Of a stretch of DNA of 64,000 nt, positions 45,481 to 57,120 are shown piece after piece; positions within the stretch are counted from its first letter, which is position 1; every line of letters starts with the position of its first letter. Both the position numbers and the translations under genes were made by a program. The stretch is from positions 119,079,519 to 119,143,518 of the forward strand of contig CM077151.1 in the NCBI GenBank assembly GCA_039583875.1. The letters are read 5' to 3'. This DNA comes from Platanthera guangdongensis (Eukaryota > Streptophyta > Magnoliopsida > Asparagales > Orchidaceae). The notes beneath the pieces were generated by a model, which was not told the DNA's origin, did no database searches, and worked only from the letters and a program-made list of their open reading frames with translations.

Positions 45481-48400
45481 CCGAGCCTACTGACTGTGTG
45501 ACCCAACCTAACATCCCGAATCATCGAGATGAGTGAAAGTGAATCCCTAGTTATGCCAGTTACTCTTGCAGTTTATTTTGCCTACAGTTTAAGTTAGCCT
45601 AGGACTGTCGAAGGCATACCCCGTGAAGGATTCTCAAGGGCACTAGGAACTATGATGGGCTGAAGCCCAAAGCTCCCTTTCGAAAGGCACTTACTATTAT
45701 TGGTTAATACCCGATTCCCGTTCCCTTTTAATATTACTCTGAATGTAACCCTAGTGTGTTTTGGCCCTCTCTCTCCCTCCACAGGAAAGACGATCTTTCG
45801 TCGATCCCGAGCACCACCTAATCTTAGATAACCCAACAATCTACTCATCCCAACTTCCATTGATATACACCATTTCACTTCACCCTGACCAGCAAGCCAC
45901 TAACCCAAGTCCACATGCTCAAATCAATTACAATCAGTTTTTCTGCAGATTTACTACATGCAGACCACCTTATGCAATATGATGTACATGATAGGAGGTA
46001 CTCTAAATTCTCATCCAAATACCCTAAGATAATTAATGGAGGTCTATCATGTTATTTGTAACATAAATCCAGATACTTGGAAATTTTCCTAATTTAGCTG
46101 ATATTTTATTTATTTTCCATAAAAATCCAAATGCCCTAGTTTTGAATATGAAGTGGCCTTTACAATCATGCACAATGCTCTACAAAATTGTGATAAATAC
46201 TAGGCAACCAATTAACAACAAATTCAAATCTACCAATTTTTTTTGCAAGGTTTAGGCCTCTAATCTAAAATTTCAAATATAAACAAATAGTTAATAATTA
46301 AAGAAACAAGTGCTGCAATTAGGCTTCCGAAAATTATAATAAAAATTTTGTCATGACCAACATGCCCTAGAAACACTCCTGACCATGTTTCCAAACTTTT
46401 TAGTGAATAATGAACTCTAATTTTAATTTATAACAATAATCCTCTTTCATATATTAATGAAATAACTATAGAAAATATTCATCTAAAAATTATGATAAAA
46501 TTTTCTCATACGCATAATGACATAAGTACACTTTTGCATAAGTTTCACAATTTTCTAACCATCATTGTTCCCTGAATCTATTTTTGAACATAATTGCATA
46601 ATAATAAACTTTTGATGTAAGTACTGAGAATATACATCTAAAAATTACAATAAAATTCATGTATAAGTATAATGACTTAAAACACCATATGCCCAATTTT
46701 CATAATTTTCCAATGAACAGGGGGATCAAAATAAATAAATGACTATCAATGGCAAATCCATTTATTTCAAAGGAGGTACTAAAATTGATGTTCCAAAATT
46801 TCCAATAAAATAACTAGGGGCTCATATTAACTCTATGACCACACTACCCAAGTTTCATAACTTTTCATGAAATCTTGATGGCCTATTTTACATGTATACG
46901 GATTTTGCCCTAAACTAGGGTTAGGATTTTGGGGAGTTTATTAGACTCTAAATCTTATGATATTTTTACCAGAGGACCTTGACAACCCTAAAGTCCTCTC
47001 CACCAAGTTTCAAGTCATTTCAAGGTCACTTGATCCCTTGACCCTCAAACCGTAGGTTTGCACACATAGGACCTACCCTAGTATCCTAGGGCTCCACCCT
47101 TAAAATTCCACCCAATAATAGTGGAGGGGGTATTTTGTGTGCTAATATAGCTGAGTGCCAAGATCCATCACCTTTGGGTGAGGTTGGCCAACTCAGGAGC
47201 ACCTATGGAACTTAGCCCTAATTTGACCCAAAAGGGGCTAACACTTGGCTACACAGTTACCCTATCAAATCAAACCCAAAAGGGGTAAAATTTTTACCAG
47301 AGACCTATAATATTCCCCAAGATCACCCACCAAAATTTTGGGGGTTTTGGGTTGTTTAAGACACCTAATTAATTTGTACATGATTTATTAATTTTTTCCA
47401 AAAACTATAGAAGACATATCTCCAAAAATTCCCATTTTTGGACAAGACCTAAGTATAGGTTATAATGACTCCCTATCCAAATTTCAGGTCATGTGGAAAA
47501 TTGATGAAGTGGGGGAACTCATTTTAGTCCCTGTCTAACCCTAGGTATAGACCCCACCAAAATGAGTGCCTTGGTCAAACCATACATCCAAATTGGTCCA
47601 AATTAGTTTTAAATTAAGGTACACCCCTAGGGCTACAATTTGATATTGACTACTTTCTCTGATTAAGCCTCTAATTATTTTCAAATTAATTCTTAATGTA
47701 ACTGCCTTTTTGTGACAGAATATACAAAATTTATGATATATATATATAATCTGATCTTTCACAGATCTTGACGCAATCCGACGATCACTGGTCATCTTCT
47801 TCCTCCAGCCGACGGGTGAGATTTACCTGACCTGGAGAATCTTCCAACTCGATTTCCCGGCCACCCGGCCACCTCCCTGGCCGACCACCGCCGCCACCAC
47901 CTTCGTTGAGGAGGGGGCTATCGCCGGGTGGCGGCACGGCCGCCGGAGGGGCCTTTTCCGGCGATCCCAAACATGCGTTTTCTTCCCGAAAAACCAAGAA
48001 ATTGAATCCATTGATTGGGCTCAATTGAGCCCGATTCTCAATCTAAATGAGCCCTAGGATCTACCCATAGAAGAAGGAGAAGGGGAGGACCTTATTGGTG
48101 GTCTGGATATGAGCCGATCTCCGGGTTGCCATGGTGGTGGTGCCGCCGGCCGGATTTCTACAACTAGATAGTGGGATACCTTGTATTCTTCAGGTAAAAT
48201 ATGTAAACGACTACCCTGAGTCCAGTGAAGCTTTTAAAACCACCAAATGAGGAAAAGGATGGGTGTGGGCATCATGGCCACTTATGGCCATTAAAGGCCA
48301 TTCTCGGCCATGGTGGTGGTGGGGGGAGGGGGTGAATCTGGCTTAGGGTGGCCAGGAAATGGCTGGAAACGCCTCCTCTTACCTATAGGAGTTGAATCCA

Positions 48401-48628
48401 GCCATCAAAGGTGGCTCTTGGCCTCCCTAAGCCATGAATGGCTTCTTCCTCCCTCTTTCTCTCTCCTCCATTGAGGGTAAGGTGGAGCTCTCTCTCTCCT
48501 AGTGATCAAGGCTGACTTAGTCATCCCTTGGGCCTATTTGCAGCCCAATAATTCTTATTATCACATAATTGGAGGTGTTTAGCCCAAATGGAAGAGGCTT
48601 GAGCTTGGGTTTGCCCATTTGGGCTAAG

Positions 48629-49260
48629 TTGACCTAAACTAGACTAGGGTTGCCCTTGGTCATTTTGACCTTTTAGGTTGACCCCAATTGATTCTAGGTG
48701 ACCCATTGGCCTCCCCTAGGGTCTAGGTTAGGCTAGATAGGGTTGTCTTGGCACTTTGGGGATCACTTGACCCTTAGGAAGGGTACTTTGACCAAGTTAG
48801 GGCTAGAGTTGACTTTGGTCAACATGACCATTTGGGTTGACCCAAAGGGTTCCTTGGTGACCCCATGGCTTCCCGTAAGGTCTGGGAGGGTTGTGTAGGA
48901 TTAACTTTGCACACTGAAGGATACGTGCCCCTTAGTTAGGGCACTTTGACCACTTTAGGGTTAGAGTTGACTTGGGTCAACTCAGGCTCTATGGTTGACC
49001 TCAATGGATCTTTGGTGACCCATTGAACCCACTTTAGGTCTACGAAGACCTTGGTAGGGTTGGTTGGGCTCATTCGGGGCACATTGCCTTTAGTTAGGGT
49101 ACCTTACCCAGTTTAGGACTAGGATGATCCTAGGTCAACTTGGCCTCCCAGAGTTGACTCCAATGGACCCTTAGGGCTATAGTGGACATTCCAATAGGTT
49201 GGTGAGGTTGTGGTGAGGTCTTTGAGTCATGGTGAAGCCCCATGATCATCCTAACCTTGT
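48629..49260 (-). repeat. Four tandem 158-bp units (Gypsy I 5' LTR)
   Basis: Units start at 48629, 48787, 48945 and 49103, an even 158-bp period. Each has TTGACC, GTTGAC...GGTCAA, TTGGTGACCC and an AGGGTAC/GGGCAC end. The fourth is the most diverged. The same set is at 17883-18500. Confidence 0.75.
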
Positions 49261-50385
49261 GTTTAGAAATCTACTATTTGTAGACCATAGTGATCTCACC
49301 TACATTCCTAGGTTCACTTGGTCTTCCTAGAGTTTTGTCATGACCTAATCATGACAAAACCACTCCTAGGGGTCTAATTGTCTAAGGGATGTTACAAGGA
49401 GAATGGATGCTCTTGTTTTCTGTGCATACCAATATTTTGGTATATTACTGGGTTTTTAATTAGCAGAATCTGTTTATGTCAAATCCTTTATTTGCTAGAG
49501 TTTTTTGAAGCCCAAATTTGGGATTTTTAGAGGAGACTTGTAGGTTTTGTTATTCAATTTTAGGATCTATGATAACATGTAATGACCCTAGCAGATCCAA
49601 CATGATAATGTTATGGCTCTGCTCTAGGCGACACAATCGGGCTGCTGCCCAAACACCCCAACCCCTCTCCAGCCTTTCTTTTTTATCATTATTTACCTCA
49701 CCGTAACCCAAGCCCCGTGATTATCCTAAAGTACTACGGATTTGCGCTTGAGTCTAAATAGTGTCGTGGAGAGAGTGTGAACGGGCAAGCGTATGGTCCC
49801 CGACATTGGTAGATTCCTTTGGAGGTGATCCTAAGCCCCGATCTTTGGCAAAGCTCACCTTAGTGGCCTGCCTACTTTCTTACTATGCATGACCGGTTGA
49901 TTCACCGTGATTCTATTTTTGAGTAGTAATAAAATTTTGATACGCATTGTGAAAAATATAAACTATTCTCCATACTTAGAAATTTTCTCTATTGTATTTT
50001 TATGCACGCGAGCATGTGACTTCGCAAGGTACTCTATATCGCAATTTCCTTGTTAGCTAAATCATTTTCCCTATCTGCATAGATTTTGTTTGCTCGGGAT
50101 GCACAAATAGTTAAGTCTGGGGGTGTGCTGAGTCCGATTTATATAGGGTTTTTCGGACTCATCTGTGCTAGTTTTCACGCGTTTGCACTTCAGTTTTGGT
50201 TCTATATCATTCATATTTCTTCTTATCTATATTTCCAAAGGAAGTGCACACTTTGGCCTGTGTTGTATATTTTCGTACTTTTATTGTTTGTACTCCTTAT
50301 TGTGATTGCCTGGAATGTCTGCACATATTAGTGATTTGTTTTTCCTAATGGTACAGGGGTCGTGTACGTGTTCCGGGAGTGTTTG

Positions 50386-50746
50386 GAAACAGGAATACTG
50401 TGCACGATCATCGTATCTACTGTGCACGACCACTGGTCATGCGTCGATGATCATGCGCACTTGCCTTCCTTTTCCAAGTTCTGCCTGAGCATATGCACGA
50501 CCACAGGACACAGTGCGCAAGACCACCGGTCGTGTACCACTGATCGTGTGCATTGATTCTTCTTTTCCTGGAGTTCCGTCTGGGGTAATCACACGACCAT
50601 TGGATATAGTGCTCACGACCACAGGTCGTGCACCATTGCTCGTGCGCAGTACCCCAGTTCTTCTTCCTAATCTGCCATGCCAGTGCGCACGATCACTAGA
50701 CATAGTGCGCACGACCACTGGTCGTGCGCCCGTGATCGTGCGCATT
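50386..50746 (+). repeat. GCACGACCA/TGGTCGTGC palindrome array (element T LTR)
   Basis: About six clusters of CACGACCA, TGGTCGTG and GATCGTGCGC half-sites. The best is a perfect 23-bp palindrome at 50707-50729: GCGCACGACCA, one C, then TGGTCGTGCGC. Confidence 0.8.
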
Positions 50747-50762
50747 GTTCAATTCTGCTTTC

Positions 50763-50770
50763 TATAAATA
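50763..50770 (+). promoter_or_regulatory. TATA box of element T LTR
   Basis: TTCTATAAATATGCATG, about 16 bp downstream of the palindrome array. Confidence 0.65.
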
Positions 50771-51703
50771 TGCATGTGCCGCCCTAATTCCAAATGGCTC
50801 ATTTTTCATCCGCCGTTTTCTTCTCCGCGGAGGGATTCCGCCATCCTCCTTCAATCTCCACCCTAGGGAGGTGCTCCGGGAAAGCTTTCACCGCCAAATC
50901 CAAGCCGGAGCTTCCTCTCGGCCTCCTCCATCATCTCTTGGGTTCATTTCAAGCTTCAATGCCATAGCCATCAAGCAAAGGGAAGCTTGAAACTTTTGTT
51001 TGCTATTGTGACACGAAGAAGACGGGCCATTGGAAGGTGTTGACAGCCCTTATCTACCCCGGACGCAGTTGAGGACCGAGCTTGAACGCGGATTGACAAC
51101 CCGACGATTCCAACCGTGAATCCTCAGCAAGACTTCGGATTTGGTCGATCTCTTGCCTTGTTCTTCCTTTATTGTTGTTTATGTGTTGTTGTAAACTTTA
51201 TTTATAGATGATGTGTGCTTAGTTGTAAAATGCTTATATTAAATCATGTCTTTCTGATTTGTATTGTCGTTATATTTGCTTGAGGTGCACCATATTCCAT
51301 CCACCACCATCCACCCTTGTCGCACTAGCAATTGCTAGTGGCGTGCCTAGCGAAGAGGTGCTTTTGAACCTCATTCAACCATTCTAACCACGTCATCCGC
51401 AAGCCTACTCGTCCATCCTCCCAGCGATTCGGTGCATAGCGGCTCGACTAGTCTTCTATCCCACCTAGCAAAGCATCTCATAGTGGCGTTGCATAGGAGT
51501 AGTTGTTAGATTTTTACTTTCTTTTTCCGCAAATATCAAACCCCCCCTTAGTTAACTCCGACCTAAGGACTTCAATCTCAAGTCCTCCTCGAAATTAACT
51601 CCACCTTACTGTGTTCCTTGAGAGATCGATACTTGGGAAAACTCGCCCATTTTATATTACTTGTGTGACCGGTTCACTGCAGTTATCCTTAGCATCAAGT
51701 TTT

Positions 51704-51723
51704 TGGCGCCGTTGCCGGGAAAC
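51704..51723 (+). other. Element T primer-binding site (tRNA-Asp type)
   Basis: TGGCGCCGTTGCCGGGAAAC, six bases after the LTR end at 51697. Confidence 0.85.
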
Positions 51724-51902
51724 ACAGTCATGTGAGTTTCTGGAGAGGGAGATGTGAGATTGCTTTCCTTTTCCTTTATAAATTGCTTTTGTTTTGTTCT
51801 ATTTCTGTTTTGCCTGCTTTTTTTTTGTTTAGGCAATTGTAGTAATATAATGTTGGATTTAGTAATTTGCAGAATTTATTTTGAATCTGCTATTTCGACA
51901 CC

Positions 51903-52142
51903 ATGTGGGGATATTCATATGCCCAATGTCGTTGTTGTGGAAAGCCTTCCCAAGCTAGTCATGAATGCCCTACGAGAGATATCGAGCATAAACCTCAGCG
52001 CACAATGCATGAGATGTTGTATTCGTACAACCCTTCAAACACTGTGCCCCGAGCTTATGGTCAATTGTCCTCGCCACATACACCGTTCTCTTATTCCTCT
52101 CTGGCCCCACAAGGACCGCAGAGTAATGGGAGAAAGTGTTTG
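51903..52142 (+). pseudogene. Element T gag-region ORF, first part, cut by Copia B
   Basis: An 80-codon frame (MWGYSYAQCRCCGKPSQASHEC) whose stop TGA is supplied by the first bases of Copia B. It has a cysteine cluster with the CCHC spacing C-x2-C-x4-Q-x4-C, where Gln stands in the His position. The frame continues without a break beyond Copia B at 63947-64000. The position after a tRNA-Asp primer site suggests the 5' end of gag. I do not recognise the domain beyond the knuckle-like pattern. Confidence 0.5.
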
Positions 52143-53638
52143 TGAAAGTGGGGATAAGATCTCCCTTAACTTTAGAGGGGGGGGGGGGGGTGAATAGAGT
52201 ATATTAAAATAATTTTCAAGTTAAAAATTATTTTGTAGTTTAAAACTTAATTTAATATATGTGTAAGGTGCTTGCAGTAAATAAAAATTATTAAAGGAAG
52301 AAATAAAAACACAGCACACAGCAAACAAAATATAGCAACCAAGAAGACACAAGGAGCTATAGTGGTTCCCCAATCAATCTGGGTACATCCACTCTTCTAC
52401 CACCCTAGGTAGGAATCCACTGCAGGATGAGTTGATCAGGTGTCCTAGGCACCAATGAGCTTTTGATAAGGTGCTCAAAAACCAAACTAGATTTTTTGAT
52501 CAGGTGTCTTGCCACCACTGAGTTTTGACAAGGTCTCAGAAACCAGCACAAAACTTTTGAAGGGAGTTTTAAGAAACCCTTTTACAGCAGAAAAAGAAAG
52601 AGGTGAGATGTTCTTCTCTGTCAACAATTAGAGAGAAGACTAGTGGATGATGTTGTCAAAGCTCCCCCTGAGATCTGGAAGTTGTTCAGGAAAAGAAGCT
52701 TTGCACTAGGGTGATAGGCCTTCAGTAGATGAGATCTCCAGCAAAGGATGATTCCAGCAGTTGCTGAAATATGTAGTGTCTAGAGTCTTGATGGATGAAG
52801 CCTCTGAACACTTGAGTCAAAAGAGATCTAGAAAATCTTCTTTTCTGTATGTTGATCTCCTTCAGTGGTGTGTGTTCTGAATGAATTCTGTCTGTGTGTC
52901 TGTCTGTGACTGTTCTCTTTCTGTGTGTAATTGTTAGGAGTAGCAGAATAATAATCCTCTTTTATTCCTTATATCTAAAAAGAATGAATTGATTCTCTGT
53001 CTCCAAGATAGCGGTTAGCCACTCATTAATGACTTCCTTAAATGAATTTTGTCTCTAGAGGAAAGTCCTAGAAAACATTCCTTTAAATATCCCTTGAAAC
53101 TTGCTCCAGATTAATTGAAACGGCTACAAGATCCTTGAAATAAATGTTGGGAATAAATAAGATAGAATTCCATAACAGTCTGAATTTGAATCTTGAGAAT
53201 CGTCGATCTCTCCAGAAAATTGTCGACCTGAGCTCAACTACCGTCGACCTGAGCTCAGAGGCTGGAACTAGACTGGAAATAGAAATCGTCGATCTGAGCT
53301 CAACTACCGTCAACCTGAGCTCAGAGACTGGGAAAATAGCTAGAGACAGAAACGTCGATCTGATCTCGAAGATCGTCGAACGTCGTTCGACGACTTGTTG
53401 AACTGAGCTCAGAGATAGTCGAACTGTGTTCGACGATTCGTCGACCTGAGCTCGACGAAAATGACTTAGTCTCCTGAATTTGAATATCTGATCTGAGGGT
53501 CTTGGGGGCACCTTTCAAGCCTAAATTCTAACTCTTAGACTCAATCTAATTGACCTTAAAAACTATACAAGGAGGTCAAAAAAATTTTCCTAAGGACATA
53601 GTGATCCTTGCCCAAATCAGTAATAGGGTGTTATAACA
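52143..53638 (-). repeat. Copia B 3' LTR
   Basis: 1496 bp. In the sense direction it starts TGTTATAACACCC and ends CTTTCA. It holds the CGTCGA/GAGCTC array (53202-53457), a weak TATA candidate GAATAAAAGAGG (52957-52969) and the C-tract stem (52169-52200, where one arm has a C-to-T mismatch). Confidence 0.9.
53202..53457 (-). repeat. CGTCGA/GAGCTC palindrome array (Copia B 3' LTR)
   Basis: Alternating CGTCGA, TCGACG and the SacI palindrome GAGCTC, with units such as GTCGACCTGAGCTCA repeated about every 20-40 bp. Confidence 0.85.
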
Positions 53639-53655
53639 ATCTCCCCCTATTTGGG
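53639..53655 (-). other. Copia B polypurine tract
   Basis: AAATAGGGGGAGAT on the minus strand, directly before the LTR. Confidence 0.88.
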
Positions 53656-53787
53656 TTAGGATTACTATTTACATGACATAGGAAATAAAAGCATACAATG
53701 TAGATATAAAATCAAAAACAACATTGTAGAAACACAAATAAAATCACATCAGAAAGTCAGAATAGATAACACTGTCAGCTTACATAA

Positions 53788-56660
53788 TCATTCCTTTTCC
53801 TTGCTCTTTTTGAGAACTATTTTTTTGTTAGGGTTAAGAGCTTCTTTCTTGGATCCTCTATCATCATCTGCACCTAGAGAAGTTTGATGTTTTATCCTGT
53901 GGACTACAGCTTCTGGGTGCAGCTTCATATAGCTTTCTGAGTCAAAGAATTTGCTGGAAGAATATCTTTCCAGTTCTTTCTTTCTCTGTTCTGATACAGT
54001 GGTGAAATTTGATGTATCTCTTTCTTGTTCTCTTGCCTTTTTAATTTGATCTAGTGCAGCCAACTCTTTCATTCTTGCTGTCCAAGAAGTAGGATTATTC
54101 TCTGGGTCTTCAAATGGAACAGGAGGTTCATATTTGTTTGATGAATCATCAGGAGTAGCTCTGGAAGAAACTAGATCTTTTAACTTATAAGGGAAAGGAC
54201 CAGATGTAGAGTCAGTGGGACCTTGTCCTTCCCTATGATAAGGATGCTGCCTAGAATAACCTTTGGAATAAACTCTGAATTCTCTTTGATTTCCCCTATA
54301 CTGTACTCTTCTGGACTGGTAGCCTCTTGATTGACATCCTCTTGATTGAGATCTTCCTTGAAACTGAGAGGTGCTTTGACTTTTAGCAACAGATGACTGA
54401 TAAGCAGAACTTCCACCAGTACCTGCATATGGTGAAGGAGGAGGAGGAGGATTGAAGTGAGATGATCCTTTATCATATTTCATCTTTTTCTTCATTGCCT
54501 TTAGTTGATTCCTGGAAAACTGCATCCATGGTTCTGAAATTGGACAATCATGCAACATATAGTATGGAATATCATTTACATCTTTAATTTTCTCCTGGGG
54601 AACTTTCTTTAGGTCCTTGCTTCTAGCTTTCCTCTTCCTTGCAATGGTTGTAGAGGAATCATCAGAATCAGTTCTAAATTGATCACTATCTGAGCTCTAA
54701 GGATTGTCATATAGTTCATCAATCCTTTTGATGTAATCTCTTTGTTGTTGGAATTGAACAGAAGAAACAACAGCAGCAGCAGCAATAACAAAAACAGCAC
54801 TAACAGATGTAACTGGAACAACAGATTCAAAAATAATAACAACAGAAACAGCAGGCTCAGAGTCATTAGCCTCTGTCATAAGCACATCATCAGAAACTAA
54901 AACAACATTAGCAGCAGCAGCAGGAACAACAGAAACTGAAGGAGCACTGTCCACATCCTTGAAAGAATTTATATAAGAAGATATTATGCTGAGCTCACAG
55001 CTAGAAATAGGCACAATGGCCTTAGTAAGATCTTCACTTTTTCCGATCTGGAAAGACAGCTGAGGTAAACAGTATCAAACTCTGACAGCAGTGACCTGAG
55101 GTCAACTGTTATAACTGGAACTGGAGCTGGAACTGGAATCTCTGAAGCAGGCAATCTCTCTACTTTATATGGCATCTCCCCATGCCTAGATTCAGTAGTT
55201 ACTGGATCAAGGCACCCAACAGAAGGGATTGCCTGATGAGGATATAGGGAAGAAAGCCTGTCAGATAACTCCTGAACTGATTTCAGAAGTGGAGCTAGGG
55301 AGGTCTCCAGCAGGAGTGATAGCCTTGGAGCTAACATCTCATAGAGCTTATCTGCTATGGCTGAGAGATCTACTTGCTCAAGTGGTGCTTGAGTAGAGGT
55401 AGAGATGAGTGTGGCAGAGATGGATGTAGGAGGAGCTATAGATGTGGTTGGAGAAAGTGTTAATGTGGATGGTAGAATTGATGGTTGAGATATAGGAATG
55501 GTGGAGATGGAAGTTAATGGAATGAAGATAGATGGAGTGAAGGATGGTTGAGCAATGATTTCTTGTAGCAATTGTTGATATGATGTAGAAGAAGATGGTG
55601 GCTCAAGGGGTGAGGAGTGAGAGTCATCCATATAGGAATCATCTAAGAGAGTGAAGGATGGAAGGTGAGATGATGAGTCAATGGTTATGTGTGGATAATA
55701 ATGTAATGGAAGGAAAAGATCTTCATTGGATATTGATATTGGTGAAGGAATTGAGTTTGGAGATGGAATGGATATGGGGGATGAAATTGAGATGGTTATG
55801 GTGGATGTGATATTTGTTGAGGGAACAGTAGGTGGAGAAGGTGGAGATGAGGAGGCAGGTAGTTCTTCTGATGGGGCAGTTGACTGAGGGGAAGTGACTG
55901 GATCAGTCCTGGTGCCTGAAGATGAGATGACTGCAGAGGCTCTGCTTTGCTTTGCAATTTGCCTGTCCCATTTGCCAAAAAGGGCACATGTTAACCTCTT
56001 AGAGGCATTGATATGCATCCCACTTGAAACAAGCAGCTCAGGGCATCTGCTATGATGAAATAACCCTAGAATCCTTCCAAAATTGACAAAGTTCTTATTC
56101 ACTTTTTTCTTAATTAGGTCAAAGAAAACTTCTCCCCAATTCAACTGTTTCTTATCCACCAAAACACCCATTAAACAGAATTGATACCTGGATATGGTAT
56201 CATGGGCAGAATGTTTTGCTAACAGGACCTTTCCAACAACATCTGCTAGAAACCTGTATTCCACTGACAGATTTTTCTTAAGCAGCTTGTTAGGGTTTGC
56301 TGCTGAATGACCCATCCTATGAAGCATACTTGCAAACTCTTCTCCAGACAACTCAAGAGAATCTTGACCAGCACTTAATTGAAAAACTTCTATTAATATA
56401 GCAGGAGTAAGAGATACCTGATTTCCTGATATAGTTCCAATCACTGTATTTTGATCTTGATTGTGAGCAGTATACACCCATTCTTTGATTTCATCTGCAG
56501 TCAATTTTATCCTTGTGGTCATGATGTGTACTAGCTGTTGATCTTTGAATAAATCCAGAATATCCTTGAAAATCTAATCACTGTTCTCAAACGAGTCCAT
56601 ATCTATATCGACTCTGGTGCCAAATTTCATTGCTGCCAAAACTGCAACAGAAACGACCAT
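53788..56660 (-). pseudogene. Copia B ORF3: homologue of Copia A ORF3
   Basis: About 955 codons from the likely ATG at 56660 (MVVSVAVLAAMKFG). One TAG at about 56573 follows; then the same frame runs 56522-54984 (MTTRIKLTADEIKEW...). The N-terminal domain aligns with Copia A ORF3: LTPAILIEVFQLSAGQ, GKVLLAKHSAHDTIS, VNKNFVNFGRILGLFHH and LFGKWDRQ. A long Pro/Ser/Thr-rich stretch (55900-55350) and a helical stretch follow. A frameshift near 55000, a stop at 54697, then 54558-53788 with a Gly/Gln/Arg-rich basic segment and a charged C-terminus (SWTARMKELAALDQIKKAREQ). No membrane helix or signal peptide is convincing. Function unknown. The low-complexity centre and basic tail would suit RNA or chromatin contact, which is inference. 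Confidence 0.68.
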
Positions 56661-56774
56661 TTTTACCTGCAAAAATGAACAAACAAAAGACCAAGTGTAG
56701 AAAAGTTTGGAGGGAAAGGGAAATTTTGCAGAGAGTATGAAAGCAAAAAGGGAGAACGACGACTGAGAAATGAA

Positions 56775-56781
56775 TTTTATA
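56775..56781 (-). promoter_or_regulatory. Internal TATA box upstream of Copia B ORF3
   Basis: The minus strand reads AACCCTAATATAAAATTC. It lies 115 bp upstream of the ORF3 ATG and about 30 bp downstream of the internal array. Confidence 0.55.
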
Positions 56782-56812
56782 TTAGGGTTCGACGCAGAAA
56801 AGGAAAGATTGT

Positions 56813-57011
56813 TGAACTCTGTTCGACGATCTGGGCTTCTAAAGGAATCTGAAAGGTCTTCAACATCGTCGATCTCCATTCGACGATATTGTAGAGCGTC
56901 GAGCTCCGTTCGACGATCGCTGACCGGAAGAAGATAGCTTAGCACTATCTGGAAAGCGCTGAACTCCGGTCGACGATTTCTAAGAACGTCAATCTCCGTT
57001 CGACGATCTTT
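56813..57011 (-). repeat. Internal CGTCGA...TCGACG array between pol and ORF3 (Copia B)
   Basis: Five or so palindromes of the form CGTCGA-N7-TCGACG (for example 56896-56914) fill the pol-ORF3 gap, as GTGTCGACAC does in Copia A. Confidence 0.85.
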
Positions 57012-57120
57012 GGGAAAAACGTCTAGCGCAGTACAGAGACCAGAAACAACCTATAGACACTAGAAAAATCAAATTGTTTGCCTAGTCTTGGTCAATTTTA
57101 GAGTTTTAAAATCTTGGATT

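Larger units (their letters stand above)
593..49396 (-). mobile_element. Gypsy I: Tekay/Del-like chromodomain Ty3/gypsy element, interrupted by later insertions
   Basis: Read on the minus strand the order is 5' LTR (49396-45170 plus 24712-23577), primer-binding site (23574-23561), gag, protease, RT, RNase H, integrase, chromodomain, polypurine region (18690-18650) and 3' LTR (18649-17785 plus 1678-593 and beyond the left edge). The two LTRs match over about 1.9 kb (593-1678 plus 17785-18649 against 47459-49396). Each ends in TGTTACA, the reverse of TGTAACA. The terminal duplication to the right would be AGGAG (49397-49401); its partner is off the window. Four other elements lie inside its LTRs: CACTA, G, Gypsy II and their passengers. 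Confidence 0.85.
45170..49396 (-). repeat. Gypsy I 5' LTR, segment 2 (U3 side)
   Basis: 4.2 kb with no gene. It holds three tandem 45-bp units (45346-45480) next to a TATA box (45332-45339), a long AT-rich stretch (46000-47460), the GC-rich part matching 930-1300 (47800-48170), and four 158-bp units (48629-49260). It ends TGTTACA at 49396. Confidence 0.8.
49397..51697 (+). repeat. Element T LTR (3' part of the 5' LTR; Athila/Tat-like)
   Basis: It ends ...AGCATCA directly before AGTTTT and a tRNA-Asp-type primer site, exactly as in Gypsy II. Its start lies left of Gypsy I, off the window. It holds a palindrome array (50386-50746), a TATA box (50763-50770) and short frames of no merit. Confidence 0.75.

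Noticed and set aside
51754..52197. 147-codon frame with a hydrophobic start next to element T gag
   Set aside because: It runs into the Copia B LTR and overlaps the better-supported frame 51903-52142, which continues beyond the insertion.
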